A stretch of DNA of 64,000 nucleotides, taken from positions 1,302,001 to 1,366,000 of the forward strand of contig JAETXT010000002.1 in NCBI GenBank assembly GCA_019188255.1, given 5' to 3'. Made by a program: the position numbers and the translations under genes. The DNA comes from Verticillium longisporum (Eukaryota; Ascomycota; Sordariomycetes; Glomerellales; Plectosphaerellaceae). The notes under the pieces were generated by a model. That model searched no databases and was not told the origin of the DNA. It saw only the letters and a list, made by a program, of their open reading frames with translations. Shown here piece after piece: positions 50,962 through 63,381 of this stretch (position 1 is its first letter; every line of letters begins with the position of its first letter).

Positions 50962-53000
50962 CTATTAAGCCTTCCCCGAACCTATTAGATTTCATTCCCT
51001 TAAGACTTCTCTATATCGGAGATAGACGTTAAGGCCTACTAACTATACTATTAGGTAGAGAGCTACTAAGATTAAGTAATTAAGATCCTATTATCTAATT
51101 TATCTATTATATTAGCGTTTAGTAAACTAGCCTCTATTCTAGAGGAATAGTAATTTATATATATAGGCTATTAAATAACGTTAATATTATTATCGTTATC
51201 GGGATCCCGGGAGTTAATATAGATACGCTATCCGCTAGAGTAGGTTATCGATTATTATTAGGTTAAATCTATATTCTCGTATATAGCTAAGGCATTAAGA
51301 TTACGCTATTTAGTATTTACCTCGTAATGGAAACGTAGGGATAAGATAGTATTCTAGGTTATAGACCGAGAGGACTACTATTAGATTAGAGTATTTAAAT
51401 AAGTAGAAGAGATTGAAAGTAGAATAGTAGCTCGAAAGTATTCTATAGTATTAACCCTAATTCCTACGACCGAAGAAACCCCTTTAATAGAGACCTCCTC
51501 TATATAGGATTAACCTACCCCTCCCGGAATCGATATATCGCTAATACCGTCTATCGGATAATAAGAATCGGCTATAGTAGAATAGGATTAGATATTAGCT
51601 CTAGGAATAGCTTCTACGATAATTACGTAATAATAGTTAATAGCTATAATAGAGATCCTATAGATATAGCTCTAAGTTAATACTATAAATTAAGGGATAG
51701 GACCTATAAATAATTAGAAAGTATTAATATATAGATATTTCTACCTAGACTATAAACCCGATTCTAATAAATAGGAAAGCTCCTTAATCTATACTATTAG
51801 CTAAGATATATATTAGATTAATATTAATATATTTCTTAATTCTATTAATAACTAGGCGGATACTATTAATAGATAGGCTATAGTAGTATATACTCTATTA
51901 TAGCTGCTCTTAGGCTCTGCTAAGGTATAGTATACAATATTAACTGAAAACGAGAAATAAAGACTCTATATTAGGCTTAACGTTTAGAGATAGCTATTTA
52001 GATATTAGTTTACCTTAGATTCTACTAAGGCTATAGAGCTACTTAATGCTTATTAATACTCTAGATAGGACGTCTACGTAGATCGTAATCTCTAGAAATT
52101 CGTCCTTAACGTTATTAGACTCTATAATACTACTAGAATAAATAATCTACTAATATAATTAAATTAAATATACTTTAAAATCGATAATACTTTAATAATA
52201 TATTTATTTAAGCTTAACTTTAATATTACGATTAACTCGTTTATCTATAATACTTAGGATAAGGTAGAACTCCTATAGAGAGACTCTATTCTAATAGACG
52301 TTAAACGCCCTATAATAGTATATACTATAGACGATGACTATAGCTACGACGATGAACTAGACGACGTCGCCTTCCTAATATATAACTTATATTAGCTAAA
52401 TTAATGAAAGGATAATAGTCGTAATACTAATCCTCGCTATAGATATAGCTAGAAGGAAGACTAATAATAGAATAGAAATAAATATAATAATTAGAATAAT
52501 AATAGAACTATATATAATAGTAAATATAACTCCTATAATAATTAAAGTAGCCGATATAATAATTAAGGAAGCTAATATAATAATAATAATAGATATAACC
52601 TCCCTTAAGGAGGTAATACTATTAGAAGCTTATTCTATAGAGAAATTATATTTATATATAATAGTTATATATTTAGAGGCTAATATATAAATAGCCATAG
52701 GCTATACTGAAGATAGACTAGATATAACGGTAGCCGGACTAATTACGTATACGTCTACCTAATTAATTAAGACTCTTAAGAGAATAAATAAGACCTCTAA
52801 TAGGATAGTTATAAAATAATAGAAGAAGTTTTTTTAATAAAGGAGGATAAATAAGATATATTAGACTCCTATATTAACTATAATACTATTACTTCCTCGT
52901 ACCTCTCTATACTAATTAGTAAACTATAATATAAAGACTCCCTATAGCGAGAGTATATACTATAACGTTACTATAAATATAAGAAGTACTTCGAGTCTAA
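50962..53000 (+). pseudogene. Family B gag-region remnant
   Basis: Located between the 5' LTR leader and pol. Reading frames are broken by TAA/TAG. No zinc knuckle can be made out after RIP. Assigned to gag by position only. Confidence 0.4.
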
Positions 53001-56000
53001 GCGACTATTTATAGATTATATCTTCGCTAATAATTATACTCTATTAAAACCTAAAGGCTAGGGCTTATAGGTAAGGAAAGACTCCTCGCGGATATAATAG
53101 GGTATTATAGTAAATGCTATTATAGAATAGATAGCGGAAGCTAAGATACTTAATAGCTAGATTATATTCCTAGTATTTAATAAAGACGATATTATCAAGG
53201 CTTAAAGCCTAGAATATTTAGGGAACCGATAATAAGTTAGGAGATAATTAGGATATAGGTACTATTCGTTCCTAGTATTATTTAAATTAAGAAGTAAATG
53301 GTACTATATTACTATAGACTCCGCTTACTTAGGAGTAATAGTAGATTAAGATTAGCTTATTAAATTTAGTAAGAATATAATAATCGATATATTAGAGAAG
53401 AAGATAGTCCGAGGAATTAGTAGGATCTAAGTCGAATTAGACTATAAAGTAACCTTCGACCTATATATTCTAGGTCTTATTAATAGACGGGATATTAAAG
53501 TATTCGGCTACGTTACTATTATAGTATAGTATATATAGAACTTAGCTCTAAAGCTACTATTCGGATATAAATTCCTCGATTAATATAGAGTAGATATACT
53601 CTTTAGCTCTAATAATTTAATATTTAATTACTATTATAGGATATAGATATTATTCTTATATAAATCGAAATCTAACCTAGTTAGAAGGAGAGTAGTAGCG
53701 ACGTCTAAGGCTACTCTATTACCTAGATCGGTTATAAAGGTACTAATACGATATAGTAGACTCCTTTATTATAATAAATATAGTACTAAACGAGAATATA
53801 CCTTTATAATAGATAACCCCTTAATATAGTTATATTAAATATCCTATTCTAGATTATATTTTATATTTATATTTAACGACTCAGAGGAGACTATAAAAGT
53901 AGACCGGAATACCTATCTAGGCTATATCGAGGATACTAACCTAGAAGGAAGCTTTCTAGTAGATTAGTATATAGCTAAGGTAGTATACGGCTACTAGGAA
54001 TTTAATCTAGACGACGATATAGTATCGGCCTTCTTCGCTAAAGAATCCGAGAATAGCTATAAGGACTAAGCTATACCTAAGGAGCTACGAGAATTTAAAC
54101 TATCTCTCGGAGCGGAACGCCCTTAGGACGTTAAGGAACTATATATAAGAGAGGGTATTAGTATCTATACTAAGAACCCTTTATAAGCTAATTAAATTAG
54201 ATAATTATTAGAATTATTCGATTATTAGAGAGATTATAGAGTTATCCTAATACTAGACGATAAATAGATAAGGATAGACTTAGTAGATAGATAGTAATCT
54301 AAGAAATTAGGCTCTAAAGTATATCCCCTTAGAATCGAAGATAGGCGACTATTTAATAAGAAGTTCGATAAGATATATAAACTAGGACGACTAGAATAAA
54401 TAAAGTAGCCTACCCTATTTAGCTACTTAGTCTTTATTATATAGCGGACTATAAATAGTATATATAAAAGTAGAATCGTAATAGACTTTAAGTAATTAAA
54501 CGATATATTAGTACTAGATAACTATCCTATATTATTATAGGAAGAGATTATTAATAGATTATATAGGAAAGCCTTTCTATTAATATTTAATATATCTATA
54601 TTCTTCTATTAATTATTAATCTATAGTATTTATAAGGATTGAATAGTTATTATTAGTCTATAAGGATTAGAAAAATCCTATTTAATATTAATAGGATATT
54701 AGAACTCTCTAATATATATTTAATACTTTATAGATTAAAAGCTATATCTATATTAACGTTTCGCTCGAATATATATCGATAATATAATAGTCTTTAATAA
54801 CTCCTTCGAGGAATATCTAGAATACTTATATATAGTCCTTAGCCTCTTTAAGGAATCTAGACTAATATTAAGCTTAATAAAGTCCTTCTATATATATCCC
54901 TCTATTATATTATTAGGATTTCGGGTTAATACTTTAGGATTATCGATTATAGTAGAGAGATTAATAGCTATTACTAAGCTAAAGTGCTCGATATTACTAT
55001 TAGACTTAGAGACCTATCTAGGAATAATAGGATAATTACGAAGATTCGTCCTTTATTATTAACTTAAGGCTAAGCTACTAGAGGATAAGAAGATTGCCCT
55101 ATTAAGATAACTCTAAGAGGAGGGTAAAGTCGATCTATAGAAGAAGATAAATAAGCGTACTTAGATAGTATATACCTCTAAATAAACCTTTATTCTAATA
55201 GAGGATGAAAAGGAAGTATTCTATATTCTATAAGAATAATTAACGTAGCCGACCTTATTATATTATTATAACCTAGGTAAAATTACTTTCTTTAAAATAG
55301 ATATTAATAATAGAGGCTTTAGCTTATTCGTATTCTATATAGACGCTTATTAGGATAGTAGATATATCTCGGATAAAGTAATATAATTAATAATATTTCT
55401 TAGCCGATTAACTATAAAATCCGAGGCCCTAGCTAAGGCTATAGAACTAGAAATAGCCTATCTAGTATAGGCTGCGCGAAAGCTATAAACGTTAATCTAG
55501 TCTTATTAGTACTTTATCGTTATATTAATAATTATTAAGCGCTAAAAGGGATCATTAACTATATTAGTCTTATAATAGTAGATATAAATAAGGCGAACCT
55601 AAGACTTATATTAATAGCGATATACTTAAGCTTATTTCGCCTTAATATTATATATATACTAAATAAGATAAACCTTATCCTAGATGCTCTCTCGAGATTA
55701 CCTATTACTAAAGACGAGTCCTATTAACGGGAATAGGAAGCTAGACTATAGTCCCGAATTAGCTATAAATTAGATAATATATAGGATAATACTATATACC
55801 TCTTAAGCCTCTATATAGAGATATCTACTATACTCTAATAGCGGATTATAGATAGGTACTAAATAAATATATATTATAAGAATATCCTATAATAGATTTA
55901 AGATTTAAGGAAATATAAGTATAGGCTAAAGATAAACCTCCTAGCCTTTAAAGAAGAAGATAGCCTATTATATAATATCGAACTAAGGACCGCTAGATAA

Positions 56001-57480
56001 TAGTTATATATACTAAAGTTAATTATACTAGAACTGCTCTAGCTTATATATAATAGAGGGCATTATTTCGGACTAGATAAGATACTATACGAGCTCGACG
56101 GTATATAGTTTAAAGGAAAGTAATAGATAGTTAAGAAATAGTAAAGATATTATCTAGAGTATCTAATACTTTCTATAAATAGAGATAAACCGCTTAGCGA
56201 ACTATAATTAATTTAGATATTAATAAGACCGTTCTATATAATTACGATTAATTTTATTATCGGATTACCTAAGATACCTATATAGTTCTCCTTCTAGAGG
56301 CTATTAGAGTCGAAAGTATAGGTCCTTAACTCTATAATAATAATAATAGATATATACTCTAAGAAGACTCTATTCATTCCTAGTAATATAGAGTACGATA
56401 TTAAGAATTAGGCTATCCTCTTTATAAGAGGTCTTCTATCTATAGATTAGGGTTTACTATTAATAATTATCTCCGATAGAGACTTGAAGTTTAAAGGCTT
56501 ATTCTAGAAGAACGTATTTAAGGCCTTCGAGGTCGATTTACTATTTTCGATAGTATAGTACCCGTAGATTAATAGATTATTGGAATATAAAAACTAGATA
56601 GTGGAAATTGCATTATAATACTATATATCGTTATTAGACGTACCTTAGCTAGATATCTTAATTCCGCTTTAATTTACTCTTAATAATACTAAATAATATA
56701 CTATTAATTATACTCTAAATAAGCTACTTCTAGGATTTAAGCCTATAATAGCTGCTAATTAGCTAATAGGCGGAACGTAGGACGGGGAGATTATTGAAAC
56801 TATAAAAAGGCTCTATTAATAGGAGGTATAAGCGTTTATAGTTTATATATAGGCTAAAGCTAAGAAGGCCTATAATAAGAAGCATTAATTAGTATACTTC
56901 GAGGTTAGTAATAGAGTATTTCTTAAATTAAATAAAGGATATAAGCTTCCTAGTAGACTATTAAGGAAATAGAGCTAGTAATACGTAGGACCTTTTACCG
57001 TTCTAGAGAAAAGAGGCTCTCTAGTATATAAACTATAGTTCCCTACGAAATAGAGAGTATACGACGTAATATCCGTAAAGTAGCTTATTCCGTATCCGCT
57101 ACATAATAATCTATAAGTATATTAATCGTCTACGATTAAATCTATAATATCGGAAGAGGACGGAGATTAATATAAAGTCGAGAGACTACTAGATTGCTAT
57201 ATAAGATAGCTATCTAGCTAACTACGATTATAGTACCTTATAAAATAGAAGAATTAGGGATATAAATATAATAAGTAGATATATTAGGTGGATATACTAT
57301 ATATAATAAACGACTTAGTATATAGATATAAGACTAAATACTAGATATAGACTATAGAGATTTAACGGCCTAGTTACTAAGAACTAGAAACGATAATCGT
57401 TAATTGGATTCCGCTAATTAATATCGAGATTAGAATCTAGTTATAGGGACTAGGTAATAGTTTTAATAGAGATAGTAAGT
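53000..57480 (+). pseudogene. Family B pol remnant
   Basis: RT remnants begin near 54,440 (SRIVIDFKQLN-like, with TAG for Q). A YIDNIIVF motif near 54,772 is the decayed YIDDIIVF catalytic block. LLGFRVNTLGLS lies near 54,910, and RNase H-like FYIDAYQDSRYIS near 55,337. The integrase region runs to about 57,000, and a chromodomain-like YLIKWKN-type end lies near 57,230. Protease would lie upstream but is not clearly visible. Confidence 0.7.
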
Positions 57481-57594
57481 AAATAAGTAAATAGAAGGAA
57501 CGTAATATTAATATAGATTATATCGTCTACCCCCTAATACTCTATATAACTTTACCTCCTACTATTATTACTTTCGTTTTTACTATATTTATCT

Positions 57595-57726
57595 TCGTTA
57601 CTACTCGTATCTTTACTATACTTATCTTCGTTATTATTCATATCTTTATTATATTTATCTTTATTACTATTTATATCTTTATTATATTTATTTTCGCTAT
57701 TACTCTCGTCTTTACTATACTTATCT
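57595..57726 (-). repeat. 33-bp minisatellite, four copies
   Basis: Units at 57595-57627, 57628-57660, 57661-57693 and 57694-57726, with a partial unit before. On the minus strand the period is 11 codons and reads as variants of DKYSKDTSSNE, a hydrophilic repeat. On the plus strand it reads as an Ile/Phe-rich string, less protein-like. Copy A has 2.5 units at 6281-6364. Confidence 0.75.
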
Positions 57727-58717
57727 ATATCCTACGCTATTCCTATTAATTATTACTTAGTAATTATATAGTATTATATCCGATTATACTAAGACCTAAC
57801 TCGCTAACGAAGTTAATAGTTAACGCTAAAGAGATAAGAGAATACGCTCTATTAATATAGTAATATACTAGAAGTAACGCTATTAATATAGAAGCTATAA
57901 CTACGTATCTCTAGCGAATATAGTCTATAATGAATAATATCGATGACGACGACGATACTATAGACTTAGATATCTAGACTATTAACGATACTATAGACTT
58001 ATTTATTTAGAATATAGTTATTAAGGATATTAGCTAGACCGATAATAATACCTAGACTAATAATAATACCTAGATTAATAATAATGCCGATATAGAAGAG
58101 ATTCCTATACTTAGAATAAAGAAAAGTAAAGCTAAGATTAAGGGTCTTATAAGTCTATTAGAGGAACTATAGGTTTTCAATATTATAGACTCCGATATAG
58201 GAAACCCTATATCCCTTAAACCCTAATATCCTAATACTCTATTCCTAAGAGACGATAGTAGATTATAGGTTTAGCTAGAGTTATAGCGATACGAATATAA
58301 TATAGGAAATTAAATCGATAAGGTAATCGAGCGGATCCGAGTAACCCTAGGGAAGAAATATATTAGCAATTATTCTATCTTCTTATAGATTTATAATAAA
58401 GAATAAAGTATTATACCCCTATCATACTATATAGTAATAGATATACTTATTAACCTTATTCCTAGTAAGGAGTATAATATATTCTAGACTAAGTCTAGCG
58501 GATACGAGTATAATATCTAGCTTAGGTTTTAGTAAACCCTACTCCTCGAAGATTAATACTCGGGAAGTAAATATATCCTCTACCTAGCTAAGTACGTCCG
58601 CTTATACTTTATTAACTTAGGTAATACTTAATTCTAGGCTCGATTAATTAGATAGGTCCTCTCTTACTTAATAATAGGCTACCTATTTCTTTATAATATA
58701 ATTAGAAGCGCTATCTA

Positions 58718-58719
58718 TA
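58718..58719. repeat. TA target duplication of the Fot1-like element, left
   Basis: TA at 58718-58719 and 60578-60579. The related unoccupied site in copy A (about 5290-5310, other strand) has a single TA at this place. Confidence 0.92.
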
Positions 58720-58762
58720 ACGTACATGTACAGTGAGTGGGCCAGTACAGTGAGTGGACCAC
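58720..58762 (+). repeat. Left terminal inverted repeat, 43 bp
   Basis: Begins ACGTACATGTACAG and holds two direct copies of GTACAGTGAGTGG, a likely bipartite transposase binding site. It is a perfect reverse complement of 60535-60577. Confidence 0.93.
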
Positions 58763-58841
58763 CTCACCTCGACCCGACAAACATTCCAACCCAGAACTAA
58801 ACAAAAACATAGGAAATCAATTGAAATCACGCCCCATTACC

Positions 58842-60478
58842 TTATTCAGAAGATAATATAGTCATCTGACAAGTTCTCGCGTTATGGCCAGTATTTCCAC
58901 AGGTGCCACAGGTCCGTTTCTTCGGTATAGCCCGAGTCGCGCGACCCGGATTCTGCCTCGTTTCCTCCCTCATCTGAACATCTACCTCCTTCTGGGCAAT
59001 CTGGTCTTGTCCATCACCTAGAGTCATACTCCCTCCTTCCCTGAGACGTACTTTTTAGCTCTCCGACGTCGGCTAAGGGTAGCATTCTCGCTTTCAAGTA
59101 TCTTGAGCCTTGCGTCCATTAGGACGAACTGGTGCATTATCTTGTGTGTACCCTTCGTGTATTGGTCGATAGCCTGAAGCATTGATGTTGGTGAGCTTCC
59201 CTGGTGTCGGGAGATTCGATTCTTAATGAATTCGGACTGTGAAGTGGCTTCAATCGGGTTTGTAGGAGTCTTACACACCCATGGCTTAGGGAGTCCAGAA
59301 GACGTTCCTGGCGGCGTTGGTGTCTTTAATTTCACATCCAGCCTTGAAAGGACTGCTTCTGGGTCATGGGGGTAAGTCCAGCCCCTTGAAAACCTCCCTG
59401 GATGTTTTTTTCTGTCATAGAATTCTGGAATGCCGTAAAAAAGCTGGGAAGAAGTCCTCCTTGGAGATATGGTTTGTACCTGCCTTCATCTTCATCTCAA
59501 TTTGCCGACCGTACGCTTTCTTCAGCGGTCCAAAACAGCCGACATCGAGAGGTTGGAGTAGATGGGACGAATGAGGAGGCATACAAAGTGTAATGATCTT
59601 ATTCTCCTTACAGTAAAGCTCGAATTTGGCGGAGTGGTGGCTTTCGTGGCCGTCTAGGATGAGAATGCGAAATGCGCCCGAAGTACGCGACCTTGTATGT
59701 TGGTCGAAGTGCCGAATCCAATCGAGACCAATATCATTCGTAGTCCAGCCGTTTGGAGAGGTTGCGACCTTCCAGTCGCGAGGAAACGCGTCTTCTTCGT
59801 ACCATGACGAGAGGTGAAATTTACCCGCAACAACGATGTATGGCGGGACACAGAATCCGGTCGCGCCAACGCCCTGGATCACTGTAACCCATTCCCGATT
59901 ACCCGGCTGTCTCATCTTAACGTTAGAACGTCTTTCAGAGTTTGTAACAACCATTCCATTAGCGATAACGCCCATTTGGAAACCGGTCTCATCGAAGTTA
60001 TAGGTGTCTTCGTCCGTCACGCCGTACTTCGCGACCATGTTACGTACGAGCGTAAACCACGCGTTTATCGCGTCGGGATCTTCGCATTGGGCCCTCTTAT
60101 AGTCGTACTTTCGAAAGATACGCGTCCGGAGCGCAGGTTGTCGTTTGACGAATCTTGAAGCCCATCGCGGTCCGACGGGTGGCGCGTCGCGCGCCGCCAG
60201 CAGGACATTCGCCATATCTCCAACACTATCCAACCGAGGGGGTATGATCGGGAATCTAGGTCTAGTATGTATTCGACAATCGTTTGCTCTTCTAGCATTG
60301 TTAATTTCTTTAATTTGGATGTGATTTCGCTTCGGGATGGGGTGCCGTTCTGGCGGCGAACGAGAGTCGTTCGGCTGACATTGTAGATGGCTGCAGCACG
60401 TCGGGCGCTTAACCCTGGATCTTTTTCCATTGCTTGACGGGCAAGGAATAGCTGACTGTCTTGAGAAGGTGTTTCCAT
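58842..60478 (-). CDS. Fot1/pogo-type DDE transposase, about 546 aa (four one-base frame breaks)
   Basis: Cuts and pastes the element. It starts METPSQDSQ at 60478; the frame is open further upstream, but this ATG leaves a 99-base leader from the TIR. Parts in order: an N-terminal psq-like helix-turn-helix (AAAIYNVSRTTLVRR), a CENP-B/Tc5-like domain (WASRFVKRQP), catalytic D in YNFDETGF, second D in LILDGHESHH and third D in LLQPLD with 35 residues between (DD35D), then a C-terminal CCHC knuckle, CGTCGNTGHNARTC. Frame breaks fall at homopolymers: G5 60238-60242, A6 59437-59442, G5 59368-59372 and T5 59052-59056. One added base at each would reopen the frame, so this may be an intact gene with consensus errors. 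Confidence 0.9.
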
Positions 60479-60534
60479 GACTGGTTGTAGAGAAAAGTAA
60501 GGTGGAATGTTGAAGTTTGGAGAATGACGCGAAA

Positions 60535-60577
60535 GTGGTCCACTCACTGTACTGGCCCACTCACTGTACATGTACGT
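60535..60577 (-). repeat. Right terminal inverted repeat, 43 bp
   Basis: Perfect inverted copy of 58720-58762, followed by TA at 60578-60579. Confidence 0.93.
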
Positions 60578-62074
60578 TAATCTATATTATTAAATAGAAA
60601 TAGGAGAGCAATTATTTCTTAATAAATAATATAGAGTAGAACGGATAGCGTAGCTCTAGGCTATTTATTATATTATTCTTAAGGTTAAAGCTTCTATTTA
60701 GACTCTTCTCGAACCTAGTAAATTTAATAATATCCGCTATAAATAGCTATTTTTCTTAAATAGTATTTAAAAGGATAATAATCCTTATTTCGCGAACTTA
60801 TTTATAGCTACCGATCTAATAGAGAAAGGTAAATTTACGTTAACTATCTATTAATAGAGGTATAATAGAGCCTATTATTAATTAGAATAGGACGATATAT
60901 TGCTTCCCTTTCCTATTATAGTATTATCCGAGGTCCTATAATCTATATATATTAAATTAAGCGAGAATAATTTACCCGACGAAGAGGACCTAGATACCTT
61001 TAATAAATAATAATATCCCATAATATAAGAGAACGTCCTCAAGGGCTAGTAGATAATCGTCTCTAGAATAATTAAAAGAATACTCTCTTTTATAGCAGAA
61101 TCTACTTAAGGGAATACTTAAAGGGATAATTATACCTTAGAATATGTAGACTCTAAGCTAAGTAAGGTTAATGAAGTAGTTATAATAATCTTATTTAATA
61201 TTTCTTAGAAGTAGATTAATTTTATTAATTTATAGAACGTAATTCTAATATAAATCGATTAGATATTAGCCGAGATTCTATAACTCCGAAACTACGCTAT
61301 TTAATATAATTTATATAACTTAGCTAAGGCTATTTATAATAGAATTAAGGCTCTCGAGGATATAATTAGTAGAGTAAATAATAGGATATAATCGCTAATT
61401 ACGATAACTTCGATAATAGAACGTAGATTACTAATATCGTCGCTATTAGCTAGAGCCTCCTCTATCGTAGAATTAGATTTATTTACGGGATCCGGGACTA
61501 TATAATATATACCGATAAAGGGATTCCTACTAATACGCTTAATTATACTATATTTACGCTAATTATCTCTAGGAGGTATACTACTATAACCCCTATTCTA
61601 ATATACTCCTATTAAATCGTTATAATAGACTCTAACTAAGTTATCGTTATAGTAATCGCTAGCTAGTAGGTCGTCTACTAAGACTAAGACTATAAGCGCT
61701 ATAAGCTTATCCCTACGTATACCGATTCCGCCTACTAAACTAGATATATTTAGCGAAGATGAACTTTAGGAGGAATCCCCCCGCCTAGCGGGCAAGAGGC
61801 GATAGGGATAAGACTCTAACCCGCTAATAAAGAGGCGCTAATAGAATAGACTTTGAAACTAGAGTAGCCGATCGCTATAGAGGGAATGAAGGTATAGGTA
61901 ACGAGACTATATAAATAGTAGATTAATTAGGCTATCGGGAGTTATTATTATATAATTAGGATATTAGGAGTTTATACTATATAATTAAGCAATTAAGGAT
62001 CTATAGTTTATTATATAATTAGGGAGATGAGGACTATATTCCTATATAGATATAGTTCCTTAAGGAGGCGGTAG

Positions 62075-62244
62075 TATTAGGGGCACCTATAGAGACTGCT
62101 CTAGCTATAGACTCTAGCTGGACTCCGCTAGAGTCCTAGGGCTAGGGCACTCTATTAATAGGGGTATCCGCCTAGATACTAATAGTACTAGATAGTTAAC
62201 TATTTATACTAATACTAATATGCCCCTAATATAAGGTCCTAATA
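62075..62244 (+). repeat. 3' LTR of copy B (170 bp)
   Basis: Same length as the 5' LTR; five differences, all transitions. Followed by GCTAT at 62245-62249. Confidence 0.92.
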
Positions 62245-62249
62245 GCTAT
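62245..62249. repeat. Target site duplication GCTAT of copy B, right
   Basis: Matches 50572-50576. Confidence 0.9.
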
Positions 62250-62343
62250 TAAGTATAGCTTTAATTCTATTTATAAACTAGATCTTATTATTAATCTATT
62301 AATAATAATATACTACTAGATATCTAATATCTAATTCCTTATA
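62250..62343 (-). repeat. D5 5' LTR, right half
   Basis: 94 bases ending CCTTATA that complete the LTR begun at 50480-50576 to 191 bp. Confidence 0.88.
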
Positions 62344-63190
62344 TTCTCTATAAAGAGCTATTAAAATAGTATTATAATAATCTATAAATAGGATATATAG
62401 GGGTAAATAAGACCTTTAATCTATTTGAGAGAAAGTTCTATTAGGAAAATATAATAATAGATAAATATTAATATATTACTAAATACCTAATATATTAAAG
62501 GATATAACTACTCTAATATAAGCTATATAGGGAACTATAATCGCTATTACTTCTATTATACCCTTTCTAAGAGATCTCCTTAGACTTTATTATAAAGTTA
62601 GTATTAATAATAAAGGACGATAATCTAGAATATAATTCGATCCTTATTATTATAGATTATTTTATAAAGGCTACTTAATTTATAATAATCTATAAAGCGC
62701 TTATAATTATAAGCTTAAATACTATTTTCTATAAAGAAATAGAATATTAATTTAGGAGCTTAGAAGGTATTATAAATAATAGGGATAAGCTCCTTATTAA
62801 TTAATTCTAAGAGGAATTCTATTAAGAAAGAGTAATTAAATACTATTTATTTATAGCCTATTATTTATAGATAAATAGATAGATAGAGAAAACCTATTAA
62901 ATATTAGAAAAATACTTTTACTATATTAGCGATTAAGTACTAAAAGAGTAGCTATACTATTTAAAAGAAATAGAATTCTCTTATAATAATAATATATATA
63001 ATACTATTAGTATTTTATTATTTAAAGCTTTATATAAATACTATTTAAGGATAATTAATTATATAGCCTTAAGAAAGGATATTAAAATTAAAAATATAAA
63101 GGAGAAGATTAAAAAGATTATAACTACTTATTAACTAATTAACGAAAACTAATAATATATAATATATATTTAGGCTCTCTATTATAATAA
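62344..63190 (+). mobile_element. Family D integrase-region fragment D7
   Basis: Matches about 24,825-25,670 of D2 in the same orientation (integrase core to chromodomain). It is probably the older element into which D5 inserted, and it is cut by the D6 LTR at 63191. Confidence 0.75.
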
Positions 63191-63381
63191 TATAAGGAGT
63201 TAGACGTTAGACGTCTAATAGTAGGTTATTACTAATAGATTAATAATGAGATCTAGTTTATAAGTAAAATCGAAGCTATACTTAATAGCCTTAATAAATT
63301 AAAGTTATAATACTAATATACTAATTAAAATCCGAATTACCTACTTTCCTTAATTAAGGCCCTTAGCTTAATATCTTTATA
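63191..63381 (+). repeat. 5' LTR of D6 (191 bp)
   Basis: Starts TATAAGG, ends CTTTATA, and is the standard family D LTR length. Confidence 0.87.

Larger units (their letters stand above)
58720..60577 (-). mobile_element. Unmutated pogo/Fot1-type DNA transposon, 1858 bp
   Basis: A second island of normal composition, rich in CpA and TpG. It has 43-bp perfect terminal inverted repeats, a TA duplication and a single transposase gene on the minus strand. It is inserted in the post-pol region of family B copy B. Length, TIR design, DD35D core and a protein near 546 residues fit the Fot1/Pot2 group of Tc1/mariner-pogo elements. Confidence 0.95.
57930..62070 (+). pseudogene. Extra post-pol open frame of family B, product unknown (interrupted by the Fot1-like element)
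   Basis: After pol, on the same strand, a decayed frame begins near 57,930 with an Asp-rich stretch (NNIDDDDDTIDLDI). It has an Asn/Thr-rich repeat (TDNNT, TNNNT, INNNADIEE) near 58,040-58,100 and KKSKAKIKGLISLLEEL near 58,120, and continues to the insertion at 58718 and again after 60580. The same region is present in copies A and C. It is too long for a simple spacer. It could be an accessory protein gene; nothing recognised. Confidence 0.4.
50577..62244 (+). mobile_element. Family B gypsy, complete copy B (RIP-mutated, hosts the Fot1-like element)
   Basis: LTRs at 50577-50746 and 62075-62244 (five transitions between them), target duplication GCTAT. Subtracting the 1858-bp Fot1-like insertion and its extra TA leaves 9808 bp, large for a fungal gypsy element. 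The order is gag, protease/RT/RNase H/integrase, a chromodomain-like end near 57,190-57,290, a 33-bp minisatellite, then about 2.5 kb of extra sense-strand sequence of unknown function before the 3' LTR. Frames keep TAA/TAG stops only. Confidence 0.9.

Noticed and set aside
7171..58762. Shared regulatory motif between the gypsy LTR (GTGAGCC) and the Fot1-like TIR (GTGAGTGG)
   Set aside because: They share only the six-letter core GTGAG plus neighbours, and they belong to elements with unrelated machinery; chance similarity is enough.
59317..60158. Plus-strand open frames within the Fot1-like element
   Set aside because: They are opposite to the transposase, whose motifs are clear on the minus strand.
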